From Paenibacillus spiritus (GTDB lineage Bacteria; Bacillota; Bacilli; Paenibacillales; Paenibacillaceae), in assembly GCF_008710135.1 (NCBI RefSeq), contig NZ_VYKK01000018.1:1-64000 (forward strand): DNA of 64,000 nucleotides. Direction: 5' to 3'. Below are positions 1 through 7,085 of the stretch, in pieces. The position numbers and the translations under genes are program-made. The notes under the pieces are model-generated. The model was not told where the DNA came from, made no database searches, and was given only the letters and a program-made list of their open reading frames with translations. Each line of letters starts with the position of its first letter. Positions within the stretch are counted from its first letter, which is position 1.

Positions 1-2
1 GC

Positions 3-275
3 GTTCCCTTGAACACGGCGGTGGGTTCGAACGGAGTTCCGCTGGTATACGTGAATGCAAGTTCGGGCAGCAGCGCGCCCAGGTCGGGCAGCGTGAGCAG
101 CGGCAGTGTTCCCTTGAATACGCCGGTGGGCTCGAACGGAGTTCCGCTGACGTATCTCAATTCAAGTTCCGGCAGCAGCGCGCCCAGGTCGGGCAGCAGT
201 AGCAGCGGCAGCGTTCCCTTGAACACACCATTGGGCTCGAACGGAGTTCCGCTGGTATATACCAATTCGGCCAGC
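3..275 (+). repeat. Tandem 105-bp (35-residue) coding repeat
   Basis: Units begin at 3, 108 and 213 and each starts with VPLNT..GSNGVPL followed by a Ser/Gly/Arg linker. The first two units are full length and the third is cut after about 60 bp. They lie in frame in the toxin gene and probably form an extended stalk. The array may continue upstream of the window. Confidence 0.85.
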
Positions 276-1433
276 ACCACTGTTAAGCCGTCCGCGGCTT
301 CTGTTCCAAAAGTCAACGAGGCCAGTATGCAAAGTTTATTGCAGCAATTTGGCCGGGATACGGGATATACTTTATTCCCGGGAGAAGTGAGCGAGACTTT
401 CAATCGGGAATCACTTAAATTCAAGCAATACGCTTTACAACAAGGTTATGACCCCGTAACCTTCGATTATATCCCGCCACAGGAACGATCGGCTGCTCAT
501 CAGAAATACGACGGTGCCTATTTTGGCAATCTGCAGATGGAGGTGGATGCCTACCAACAGCAGATCCCGCTCGGCCTGCAATTGGCTACCACCTTCGGGG
601 AAGGCGTTATGGACGGTGCCTGGCATGAGGCCGGACAAGCTGCCCAGTTTGCCTATTTAGCAGCAACAGATTTACCAAAGGCAGTGGGGCAGGTGAAGGA
701 TCAGGCGGGACAAATCCTGTATGCGTCCACCCATTTGACGGAAACGGCGACGAATGCCTATCAGATGACACAGCAAGCCTATACGGCCTTGAAGCAGATG
801 AGCCCGGAAGAACGGGCGAGAGTCCTTGGGGAAAAGGCCGGAGAATTAGCTGTGGACGCGCTACTCACAAAGGGAGCAGGCGCTCTTGGAAAAGAGGCGC
901 TGAATGCCACGCTGGAGACGGCCGGGACATTAGCCCAAAAGGCCGGAGAGCTTTTGCCTAAACCGGGCGCTGTACTGACCACGCCTGAAGGCATCCGAAT
1001 CCCGGTGAGCGAAGCGGAGGCTGATTGGGTCCGGAAGATAGAGGGAGGAGTTGAGGGGACGGGTGATCTTAAACCACAAGGACTTATGGACGAACTTGCA
1101 AATAGTGGAGTAAAGTATAATCCAAATGATGTTGTTGCTGTAACAAGAAATGCTGATGGTAAATTAGTATGGATTGAAAATGGAAACTCACAGGCAGGGT
1201 TAAATCATATTCTTAATCATGCTGATGATTTTGCCGCCAAAGGAATTAGTCAAGGTCAATTGCCTGAATTTATAACAAAGGCAGTAAGTGGTGGGAAAAT
1301 TGTGGGATATCAAGGCAAGGGAACTGGCAGACCAATTTACGAGGTCAGCTTCAATGGACAGACGCAAAGGGTTGCAATAACTACAGGCAACAATGGATTT
1401 ATTGTAGGTGCAAATCCAGTGTCGATAAAATAG
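3..1433 (+). CDS. Polymorphic toxin, C-terminal part (partial at window start)
   Basis: The frame is open to the left edge, so the gene begins upstream and only its last 476 or so codons are seen. It starts with nearly three 35-residue Ser/Gly-rich repeats (stalk-like), followed by a roughly 200-residue Ala-rich helical linker (about nt 540-1000). The last ~105 residues form a separate AT-richer domain with GLNHILNHADDF and a RVAITTGNNGFIVGANP end, resembling BECR-fold RNase tips of Bacillus LXG/YobL-type toxins. The change in base composition near nt 1050 marks a swapped tip. The 102-residue gene 8 nt downstream is the probable immunity gene. The secretion route is unknown because the N-terminus is missing. 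Toxin identity is likely; the exact nuclease family is inference. Confidence 0.75.
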   Translation, partial: VPLNTAVGSNGVPLVYVNASSGSSAPRSGSVSSGSVPLNTPVGSNGVPLTYLNSSSGSSAPRSGSSSSGSVPLNTPLGSNGVPLVYTNSASTTVKPSAASVPKVNEASMQSLLQQFGRDTGYTLFPGEVSETFNRESLKFKQYALQQGYDPVTFDYIPPQERSAAHQKYDGAYFGNLQMEVDAYQQQIPLGLQLATTFGEGVMDGAWHEAGQAAQFAYLAATDLPKAVGQVKDQAGQILYASTHLTETATNAYQMTQQAYTALKQMSPEERARVLGEKAGELAVDALLTKGAGALGKEALNATLETAGTLAQKAGELLPKPGAVLTTPEGIRIPVSEAEADWVRKIEGGVEGTGDLKPQGLMDELANSGVKYNPNDVVAVTRNADGKLVWIENGNSQAGLNHILNHADDFAAKGISQGQLPEFITKAVSGGKIVGYQGKGTGRPIYEVSFNGQTQRVAITTGNNGFIVGANPVSIK

Positions 1434-1441
1434 GAGGGAAT

Positions 1442-1750
1442 ATGAAAAAAATAAAACTATACTTAGAGTATCAGTGCTATCCAATGTGGATTTACGATGA
1501 AGTTGGTGAGTTGGTTGACAATAATATTGCTATTGAACTTGAGAATGATTCCTTCATTGCTAAAGCGTTAGATGAAATTCAAGAAACGTATGATAGCTTG
1601 TTTGAGGATAATGAAGTGAATTTTGAATTTAAGGGATTTGCTCAGGAACAAGATAGAGAGGATTTTCTACGTTTAGTTAACGAAATCGTCATTTCCATTG
1701 AGAGAAAATTAAGCAATAAATATAAGGTCGAAAACAAGATTAATCTTTAA
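1442..1750 (+). CDS. Candidate immunity protein for the adjacent toxin
   Basis: This is a 102-residue acidic, AT-rich gene that starts 8 nt after the toxin stop, preceded by AGGAGGGA. It begins MKKIKLYLEYQCYPMWIYDE and has no signal peptide or membrane segment, so it is probably cytoplasmic. Toxin-immunity pairs are typically arranged this way, and the shared low GC with the toxin tip suggests the two were acquired together. I do not recognise the Pfam family. The role is inferred from position and size. Confidence 0.7.
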   Translation: MKKIKLYLEYQCYPMWIYDEVGELVDNNIAIELENDSFIAKALDEIQETYDSLFEDNEVNFEFKGFAQEQDREDFLRLVNEIVISIERKLSNKYKVENKINL

Positions 1751-1796
1751 AGCTTTATTTCCTTGATTGGCTTTATGCCTTTCAAGGTTTCTTTTT

Positions 1797-1890
1797 TGGT
1801 GGGGCTACCCAGTGCCTAATGAATTCATCATTCAACCCATAACTCAATATAACCCATGTAATACCCGTATAAAGATATTATCATTCCATT
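1797..1890 (+). repeat. Intergenic scar repeat upstream of R1
   Basis: GGGGCTACCCAGTGCC at 1801 recurs at 3580. A diverged form with CAGTGCT..CATCATTCAA recurs around 5926-5949. The segment AATACCCGTATAA near 1860 recurs near 7031. The pieces mark repeated copies of the same post-immunity spacer. Confidence 0.6.
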
Positions 1891-1941
1891 GTGCGTACAA
1901 CGAAGACTGAATTTTATACCCTAAGTAACGCTATTCCATTA

Positions 1942-1990
1942 AACAGGTCGATTATGGTCAGACACCACCATGATTGACCTGTTTTTTGTT
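1942..1990 (+). terminator. Cassette terminator repeat, copy R1
   Basis: CAGGTC plus ATTATGGT pairs with ACCATGAT plus GACCTG around a short loop, followed by TTTTTTG. This is a classic intrinsic terminator after the first toxin-immunity pair. Related copies recur at 3601, 4652, 6045 and 7086. Confidence 0.8.
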
Positions 1991-2041
1991 ATTCTTTGTT
2001 TGCGGACTGAATAGTGGGGCAAGCAATCAGGCTGAACAAAG

Positions 2042-2380
2042 GAAACCGCGACAAATGCCTATCAGATGACACAGCAAGCCTATACGGCCTTGAAGCAGAT
2101 GAGCCCGGAAGATCGGACGAAAGTGCTTGGGGAAAAGGCCGGAGAGTTAGCTGTGGACGCGGTACTCACAAAGGGAGCAGGAGCGCTTGGAAAAGAGGCG
2201 CTGAATGCCATACCTGATGTTGGTAATACACCAACCATATCTACAAGATTGAGGGATGGAGCAACTTGGCATAGAGCTACTATAAATGGTATAGAAATTG
2301 ATGTAATCAAAGATGGCGATGATGTAACTAGCGGATATCCAACAGGTACGATAAATTCGTCACGCCCATCAGGTTTTTAG
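2042..2380 (+). pseudogene. Orphan toxin-tip cassette with duplicated linker
   Basis: Positions 2042-2210 match 741-909 of the main toxin gene at roughly 93% by eye, constant offset 1301, in the same reading frame. After the shared ALNA codons the sequence diverges into a 56-codon tip ending at 2380. An in-frame stop at 2033 lies just before the homology, and the first ATG (2066) is an internal Met of the parent with no ribosome site. It is therefore best read as a silent or orphan cassette that could be recombined onto the parent toxin through the shared linker. The short tip may itself be truncated. Confidence 0.75.
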
Positions 2381-2406
2381 CCCAATTTTAAGTGGAGGCA
2401 TCAAAT

Positions 2407-2820
2407 ATGTTCAAAGAACTAGATAACCTTTTATCTGCTGAAGCAACAGTAGATTCTTGGTACGATGATGGCTGTGTCATAGCTAGCGAGATACTTCTAG
2501 AGTTTAGTCCAAGTGATTGGGATGAACTTTCAAATCAGGTGCTTAGTAAGCCAATAGAATGGCAAAGAAAAATAGCATATTGCTTGGATAACAAGTGTAA
2601 TGTTCATGAACTTAACATTCTAATCTCTTTGCTCAGTACTAATGATAGCGAATTATTCGAGATAGGCATCGATACGTTAAGAAGTTATTCAAATCAAGAA
2701 AGTAGAAATATGATACTGGATAACACCCAGATTCTACAACGTGTAAATGATTTACTCCCTACTGCTAGCATACCAGTAAGGAAAATACTCGAAGATTTTC
2801 GTGCTAAAATCCGTTCGTAA
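2407..2820 (+). CDS. Orphan immunity-like protein, cassette 1
   Basis: This is a 137-residue protein starting MFKELDNLLSAEATVDSW. ATG 2407 is chosen because GGAGG lies 8 nt before it (2394-2398); the frame can also be read from GTG 2392. The protein looks all-helical (HEAT-like stretches such as LSKPIEWQRKIAYCLDN) and soluble. It follows the orphan toxin tip by 26 nt and is AT-rich. An Imm30-like assignment is possible but unproven. Its frame is intact, so it may still protect against a toxin that this cell no longer makes. Confidence 0.65.
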   Translation: MFKELDNLLSAEATVDSWYDDGCVIASEILLEFSPSDWDELSNQVLSKPIEWQRKIAYCLDNKCNVHELNILISLLSTNDSELFEIGIDTLRSYSNQESRNMILDNTQILQRVNDLLPTASIPVRKILEDFRAKIRS

Positions 2821-3046
2821 TATTTAGATTTCAGGTTTGGATGTAATATTTTTTTGGCAATGTGCCTAGCCATGCATCACGCACCGCCTAAGTAGCGTGC
2901 GGGAGATAAAGGAGCCGAGCAAATTTAGCTTTTCCTGTTCGTACGAAGATTAAAGTCAAAGAATGCATTCAGAAGCTAGGGCCCTGTATCCCATCTAATG
3001 GGAGGGTTTCGTAGTTGCATGTATGATTTATTGATCCTAGACTGGA

Positions 3047-3211
3047 ATGAAGGTAAGGTTTGACCCGGGAAAACCGGGAGCGAATGGCTTTGAGGGCAAA
3101 GACCATTACCATGTTAATAATCCGAATAGTAACATAAAAATATATAATTATATTGACACAAATGGTAATCCTGTTGCTAAAGGCTCAAAAGCGTCTCATA
3201 TCGTCCCGTAG
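3047..3211 (+). pseudogene. Orphan toxin-tip remnant, cassette 2
   Basis: The 54-codon frame reads MKVRFDPGKPGANGFEGKDHY, continues with HVNNPNS, and ends NGNPVAKGSKASHIVP-stop. The HYH core and the NGNPVxKGSxxSHI ending are typical of C-terminal tips of Rhs/LXG polymorphic toxins. A stop at 3038 closes the frame upstream and no toxin body is attached. The immunity-like gene begins about 12 nt later, with its ribosome site overlapping the stop codon. It was found by reading the frame directly and is too short to stand as a normal gene. Confidence 0.65.
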
Positions 3212-3223
3212 GAGGAGATTATT

Positions 3224-3571
3224 ATTAAACCAACTGAGTTGCTGGCGACTTTTGACTTGCACGATAACATTGTAGAGGACATTGAATATTTGCTTAATGA
3301 GAATAAGGTTCAAATCAAACTCGACTTGTGTCAGTGGAAGCAAGCAAATTATGATGAATCTGAACCCGAGATGCAGGCGGGGGTACTGACTTTCACTGAT
3401 GTAGGCTCGTTTCAGATTGAACCGCCAAAGTTTATGATTAACAGCAATGAGATTCTCGAAGTGAAAGTCCAAGATGATAAGGGGAATATAGAAATCATTC
3501 TTGCAGGTAATGATGATGTTGGAAAGGTCTGCATTGTAGCTCAGGACGTTTACTGGGAAGTATGCGACTAA
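3224..3571 (+). CDS. Orphan immunity-like protein, cassette 2 (possible ATT start)
   Basis: This protein of about 115 residues is acidic and beta-rich and reads ELLATFDLHDNIVEDIEYL near its N-terminus. GGAGG at 3211-3215 points to ATT 3224 (8-nt spacing) rather than the only standard in-frame start, TTG 3239, which lies 23 nt away. Either an ATT start is used or the original ATG has mutated in a decaying cassette. The family is not recognised. The immunity role is inferred from its place directly behind a toxin tip and in front of terminator R2. Confidence 0.55.
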   Translation: MKPTELLATFDLHDNIVEDIEYLLNENKVQIKLDLCQWKQANYDESEPEMQAGVLTFTDVGSFQIEPPKFMINSNEILEVKVQDDKGNIEIILAGNDDVGKVCIVAQDVYWEVCD

Positions 3572-3600
3572 AAGCGGCGGGGGCTACCCAGTGCCGAATA

Positions 3601-3648
3601 AACAGGTCGATTATGGTCAGATAACCCATGATAGGCCTGTTTTTTGTT
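3601..3648 (+). terminator. Cassette terminator repeat, copy R2
   Basis: CAGGTCGATTATGGT pairs with CCATGAT..GGCCTG, followed by TTTTTTG. It sits directly after the GGGGCTACCCAGTGCC scar box (3580), whereas in R1 the two are about 120 bp apart. The intervening spacer has been lost here. Confidence 0.75.
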
Positions 3649-3950
3649 ATCTTCGTTTTCTTACAGGTTTTTGAAAAAAATCGCAACTTTGCGAACAGAT
3701 ACCCCGATAGATATAGTGTCGGGTACATCGCAACTATTTTATAGTCCGACAACTATATTGTCAGGACTATACTGAACATTTCACAACGGGAAAGTCATGT
3801 GTTAAAGGCTAGCCACCTGCCCTCTAATTAAGCCAAAAAGTTATTAAGCGAAAATCAACGAATTACTGATAGCAATAAGTAATAAATTAAGCTAATTTCA
3901 TTTATGTTGGACGGCGGGGTGTTTCGTACTAAAGGGTTCAAGGTGGCGAA
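3649..3950. other. Non-coding AT-rich spacer with one hairpin
   Basis: No gene is visible. Positions 3711-3758 form an inverted repeat (ATATAGT-GTCGG with CCGAC-A-ACTATAT, one bulge) without a T-run. The rest has no recognisable feature. Confidence 0.5.
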
Positions 3951-4108
3951 ATGCCAAATGCTAGCCAAGTTAGAATACAGCTTGATGTAAATACAAATGT
4001 GATACCGAACAAAGAAGCGATCCTTCGTAATCAATGGGAGCAGCACCATATGAATTTCCTGCCCCTTGGATTCAGTGGCTTGAAGAGGATGATAAAATAA
4101 AAAAATAG
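3951..4108 (+). pseudogene. Frameshifted toxin-tip remnant, cassette 3
   Basis: One frame (ATG 3951 to TAA 4098) reads MPNASQVRIQLDVNTNVIPN and then runs into an unlikely end. From about 4034 another frame gives APYEFPAPWIQWLEEDDKIKK before TAG 4106, which looks like the natural tip end. A single indel near 4034 would join them. The remnant ends 37 nt before a GTG-started immunity-like gene, which matches the tip-then-immunity order of the other cassettes. Toxin family unknown. Confidence 0.5.
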
Positions 4109-4145
4109 AATTATCGAGGTACTTGAATGCTGAGGAGGAGGCAAA

Positions 4146-4625
4146 GTGCTTAAGAAGCCGAAGTATGCTGAGACTGTAATAGTTCTTGTTAAAAATAAGA
4201 ACCATTTCAGATGGTTTGTTGCAGATAAGGAGATATGGTTTTTAGATTTGAAAAAACTAAATTCTTCATATCTTGAGAAAGGATATAACATTCCTGATCC
4301 TGATGATTTCTCCGACAGATTTAATATTGCCGTAGTAAGCGAGGAAACGGCGGAAGACTTCCTCCTACAGCTTAGTGACTTCGAGGCAAGAACAGAAGAA
4401 TTAAGGGAGATGTTAGAACAGAGAACGTATAGTCATATTTCAGATATGTTACCTTCCCTATACGTGGATTTTGATAATAAGGAGTTGACATCCTACTATC
4501 CCGAGCCTGCGTCTTATGAATTTTATGTGCCGGATGGATGGCTGGGAAAGTACGGGCAATTTATAGAGGTCATTCCTGAGGTCTATCGTTATTGGATAAT
4601 ACAAGGAACAAATCAATTTTTGTAA
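4146..4625 (+). CDS. Orphan immunity-like protein, cassette 3
   Basis: This 159-residue acidic soluble protein starts at GTG 4146, with GAGGAGGAGG ending 4 nt before the codon. It has no signal peptide or membrane segment and carries a helical stretch near residues 75-100. Its AT-rich composition matches the neighbouring cassettes. The next cassette junction starts 27 nt after its stop. I do not recognise the family. Its position suggests immunity protein, and the frame is intact. Confidence 0.6.
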   Translation: MLKKPKYAETVIVLVKNKNHFRWFVADKEIWFLDLKKLNSSYLEKGYNIPDPDDFSDRFNIAVVSEETAEDFLLQLSDFEARTEELREMLEQRTYSHISDMLPSLYVDFDNKELTSYYPEPASYEFYVPDGWLGKYGQFIEVIPEVYRYWIIQGTNQFL

Positions 4626-4651
4626 GGAGAATAACGTATTCGGTTACATCG

Positions 4652-4690
4652 AATAGGTCGATTATGGTCAGACGCCACCAATGATTGATC
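4652..4690 (+). repeat. Truncated cassette repeat, copy R3
   Basis: AATAGGTCGATTATGGTCAG ..CCACCAATGATTGA matches the 5' arm and loop of R1, but the second stem arm and T-run are replaced by coding sequence. The repeat ends inside the start of the next open frame, so this looks like a recombination junction. Confidence 0.65.
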
Positions 4691-4884
4691 ATGCTCAAGA
4701 AGTTTCTGATGCATATCGTGGTTTAGTTGATTTAAAAAGAAGTTGGGAAGGGATGCTGAAAAATCCTAATTTAGATGCTGAACTTCGACAAATTTACACA
4801 TCTAAGTTTAATGAGGTAAATTCTAAAATGGAAAAAATTGAGACTATGTTTAATCCACATGGCGGAGTGTTTCCACCTAATTAA
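4681..4884 (+). pseudogene. Orphan toxin-tip remnant, cassette 4
   Basis: The 67-codon frame is charged and helical and ends NPHGGVFPPN, a plausible toxin C-terminus. Its first ATG (4681) belongs to the terminator repeat R3 and lacks a ribosome site, so the frame was probably created by fusion of a tip fragment to the repeat. It ends 17 nt before an immunity-like gene. Whether it is expressed is doubtful. Confidence 0.5.
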
Positions 4885-4901
4885 GGATTGGAGTAATGTA
4901 T

Positions 4902-5370
4902 ATGATTAATAGAAAAAAGACATTAAAAGAGTATTTGACTGATCAAGAATATGAAAGTGTAGTATATGTCACTACCTGTATGGCACTTGGAAATCACCGG
5001 GAAGTGTCTATGTGAGTTATCTAATTTTGATTTGATTCGTTGTATCAGACAGGATGTTTTTACAGATTTAGTGACGTTTGAAATTATTGAAAGGATTGAT
5101 GAACAGAATACACCTTTCTATGCTGATATTGATTCAATAGAATTAATGGAAAAGTTATCATCTGTTCATTCGGAAATACTCTCTGCATATAAGAGTAAAT
5201 TAGACAGAATGATTGAAAACGTTGAAAAAAACGAATTAATAGATTTAGCGGATATTTGGATGTTCGATGAACAGAAGGAAACGTATCAAGGCTATATCAA
5301 TATAATAAAAAATAAAATTCTGGAGTGCTACGATATAAATGCAATCGAAAAACACCCTCGTATGAAATAA
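4902..5370 (+). pseudogene. Frameshifted CdiI-like immunity gene
   Basis: ATG 4902 has GGAG 8 nt upstream and reads MINRKKTLKEYLTDQEYES, then TCMALGNHREV, but it meets TGA at about 5010. The neighbouring frame continues CELSNFDLIRCIRQDVFTDL and runs to 5370. Joined by a one-base correction near 5000, the product of about 155 residues resembles contact-dependent inhibition immunity proteins of the CdiI_2 type, which have C..L....L.E.S..DLR.MI.Q..... near the start. A frameshift in the genome or in the sequence would explain it. Confidence 0.55.
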
Positions 5371-5371
5371 A

Positions 5372-5530
5372 ATGAAAGCTGACGAGGAGATTAAAGAAGA
5401 TGCAGTAAGATTGAGCGATGAGATGGTACCAAAGAAAGCCGCCGAGCAGTTAGGCTTACCCTACTATACCTTGCAGGAATGGATAGAAAATGGAAATTTT
5501 ATTCCAAAAAATTGCAAATATATTAAATAG
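5372..5530 (+). mobile_element. IS3-family OrfA fragment
   Basis: The 52-codon frame reads MKADEEIKEDAVRLSDEMVP, then KKAAEQLGLPYYTLQEWIEN. This is the helix-turn-helix start of an IS3-family transposase OrfA, cut after about 45 residues and then running into the next gene. No OrfB, terminal repeat or target duplication is visible. It occupies the place where a toxin tip would be expected. Confidence 0.65.
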
Positions 5531-5885
5531 CATGATTCCGGAAGATTGGGACAGAGTGTCACTCTATGCTGAGGTTAGGGAAGGTTTCTCACAGGTTTTT
5601 TTCTACTATTACCCTATCGGCTCTGATAAACCAATTTATAGTTTGGATATTTTGGATATCTCCAGTGTAGACAAACGGAAACACAGAGAATTAAAGCATC
5701 AGCTTTATGAATTTTTTGAGGAACTTTGGAATGAGTTTAAGGTTCAAGAACAAGAGCAATGGACGAGTTTGACCTATTTACTAGATATTTCGGGTAAAAT
5801 GAAAGTCAACTACGGCTATGAAGATATTTCACTTCTTAGTCCAGTTAAGAAACAAGAAAAGTGGGAAGCGGAATACCTGCGTTAA
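5490..5885 (+). CDS. yezG: YezG-family immunity protein (DUF600)
   Basis: This is a 131-residue protein with the family pattern LFQKIANILNSMIPEDWDRV, a VFFYYYP motif, YSLDI and a WTSLTYLLDISGKMKVNYGYED ending. In Bacillus subtilis YezG is the antitoxin of the LXG DNase toxin YeeF. The gene here is intact, but no matching toxin tip lies upstream, only an IS3 OrfA scrap that overlaps its first 41 bases. The ribosome site is weak (AGGA at 5475-5478). The family call is secure; the present function as an orphan immunity gene is inference. Confidence 0.8.
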   Translation: MEILFQKIANILNSMIPEDWDRVSLYAEVREGFSQVFFYYYPIGSDKPIYSLDILDISSVDKRKHRELKHQLYEFFEELWNEFKVQEQEQWTSLTYLLDISGKMKVNYGYEDISLLSPVKKQEKWEAEYLR

Positions 5886-6044
5886 TAATTAATACAATTA
5901 AGACCTTGTGTGGTAGAAATACTCAGTGCTGAAGAACCCATCATTCAAGGTAGTCTCAATCGGCTTCCCGTTTCGAGCCGCATACAGGGGACGTAGGCAG
6001 GATAGATCTGGTTCATCCCCTAGATAAGAATAATGGTTACTATG

Positions 6045-6090
6045 GGCAGGTCGATTATGGTTGGATACAACCATAAAGGCCTGTTTTTGT
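6045..6090 (+). terminator. Cassette terminator repeat, copy R4
   Basis: CAGGTC plus TTATGGTT pairs with AACCATAA plus GGCCTG, followed by TTTTTG. The inner stem is changed on both sides compared with R1, so pairing is kept. It ends the yezG cassette. Confidence 0.75.
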
Positions 6091-6146
6091 TAATCTCGTT
6101 TCAGAAACGAGCTGAAGTTAAGGAAATCTCCGCGTAGGAGGTGGAG

Positions 6147-6218
6147 ATGTCGACTAGTGGATTCGGGCGGTTCAGCCGAACCGCTGTCGGTGAAACGGCA
6201 AGTCTCTTTATCCGTTAA
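6147..6218 (+). CDS. Possible 23-codon leader or tip remnant
   Basis: ATG 6147 follows AGGAGG (6136-6141) and reads MSTSGFGRFSRTAVGETASL FIR-stop. The ribosome site is strong, but the peptide matches nothing I know. It stands in the position of a toxin tip before the membrane protein gene and could be a remnant or chance. Confidence 0.25.
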   Translation: MSTSGFGRFSRTAVGETASLFIR

Positions 6219-6251
6219 ATATGGTATCAGAACAAAAGGGAGACTATGGGG

Positions 6252-6968
6252 ATGGATCAGTTTTTTGAAACAAAACTCACCATGTTGAAGCATGAAAAGG
6301 AAATTTGGAAGGAGTATCAAAAAGCGGAGAGAAAGCGTCATCGGCGCTATAGGAATTGGATCACCATCTCTGTAAGGAGTGCAGCCCTTTTATTGAGCAT
6401 TCTTGGTGTTGTCGGAGTACCTTGGATCATCATTACCCGACAACTGGTTTGGTATTGGCAGATTATAGATGTTAGTGTGATGTTTGCAGGGTATTTCCTA
6501 CTCAAACTTGCCGATAACCTTGAATTCGGCCTTATGGCGAAATCTGCCCCCTTCCATGCTCTAAAGCCGGATTCTCCTCCCTGGCTCTTCTTCGAGCTGG
6601 AGCGCCATCCCCTTCACATAGCATTTCTGGCACACGAACTGGGCATGTATATTTCAACGATCTCTCCAGAACAGCGCAAGCAACTTTCGAATATTTTTCT
6701 AAAGCGGTCAGAAACTGCAAAACGAAAAGTGTGGTTTACGCTTTCAATGATTGGCGTGTTTTCCTTTGCTTCCTATGGAGCATTTGTACAAGCTGCTCTT
6801 GGTCTGGATACAGACGTTAAGAAGATGATGGAGGATTCTATAATTTACACTATTCTCTCGATGACCTTTGTTATCGTGGTTGTGTTCAATCGGTTCTCTC
6901 TGGAGAAAAGCGTTTTAAAAAAGTCGGTAGATTATCAGATACTCTCCGAGCTTTTGTCCGATTGCTAA
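6252..6968 (+). CDS. Membrane protein, candidate immunity or orphan cassette protein
   Basis: This 238-residue protein starts at ATG 6252, chosen over ATG 6246 because AAGGGAG lies 9 nt upstream. It has a basic N-terminal helix (KAERKRHRRYRNW), hydrophobic segments near residues 42-60, 66-85, 167-187 and 197-215, and a soluble loop of about 80 residues between the second and third. It is the last gene of the cassette array before repeat R5. I do not recognise the family. Membrane-bound immunity proteins exist for pore-forming or membrane-acting toxins, so that role is possible but unproven. Confidence 0.6.
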   Translation: MDQFFETKLTMLKHEKEIWKEYQKAERKRHRRYRNWITISVRSAALLLSILGVVGVPWIIITRQLVWYWQIIDVSVMFAGYFLLKLADNLEFGLMAKSAPFHALKPDSPPWLFFELERHPLHIAFLAHELGMYISTISPEQRKQLSNIFLKRSETAKRKVWFTLSMIGVFSFASYGAFVQAALGLDTDVKKMMEDSIIYTILSMTFVIVVVFNRFSLEKSVLKKSVDYQILSELLSDC

Positions 6969-7085
6969 TTTATGGGTCCTCTCCTGCTTCAAGCGAAAGA
7001 TAAGGTCTGACTTTATATCCAACCCTCATGAAATACCCGTATAAGAACTTTAGTTTCAGTAGTAAGACATCCATGCTTCAAGTTG

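Noticed and set aside
2870-3046. Possible group II intron or structured RNA remnant before cassette 2
   Set aside because: Only loose similarity (GTGCGGGAGATAAAGGAGC); no domain V or reverse transcriptase fragment could be found.
6147-6165. GTCGACTAGT-like run resembling a cloning site
   Set aside because: It is short, flanked by ordinary sequence on both sides and lies in an AT-rich cassette area. Chance is more likely than vector contamination.
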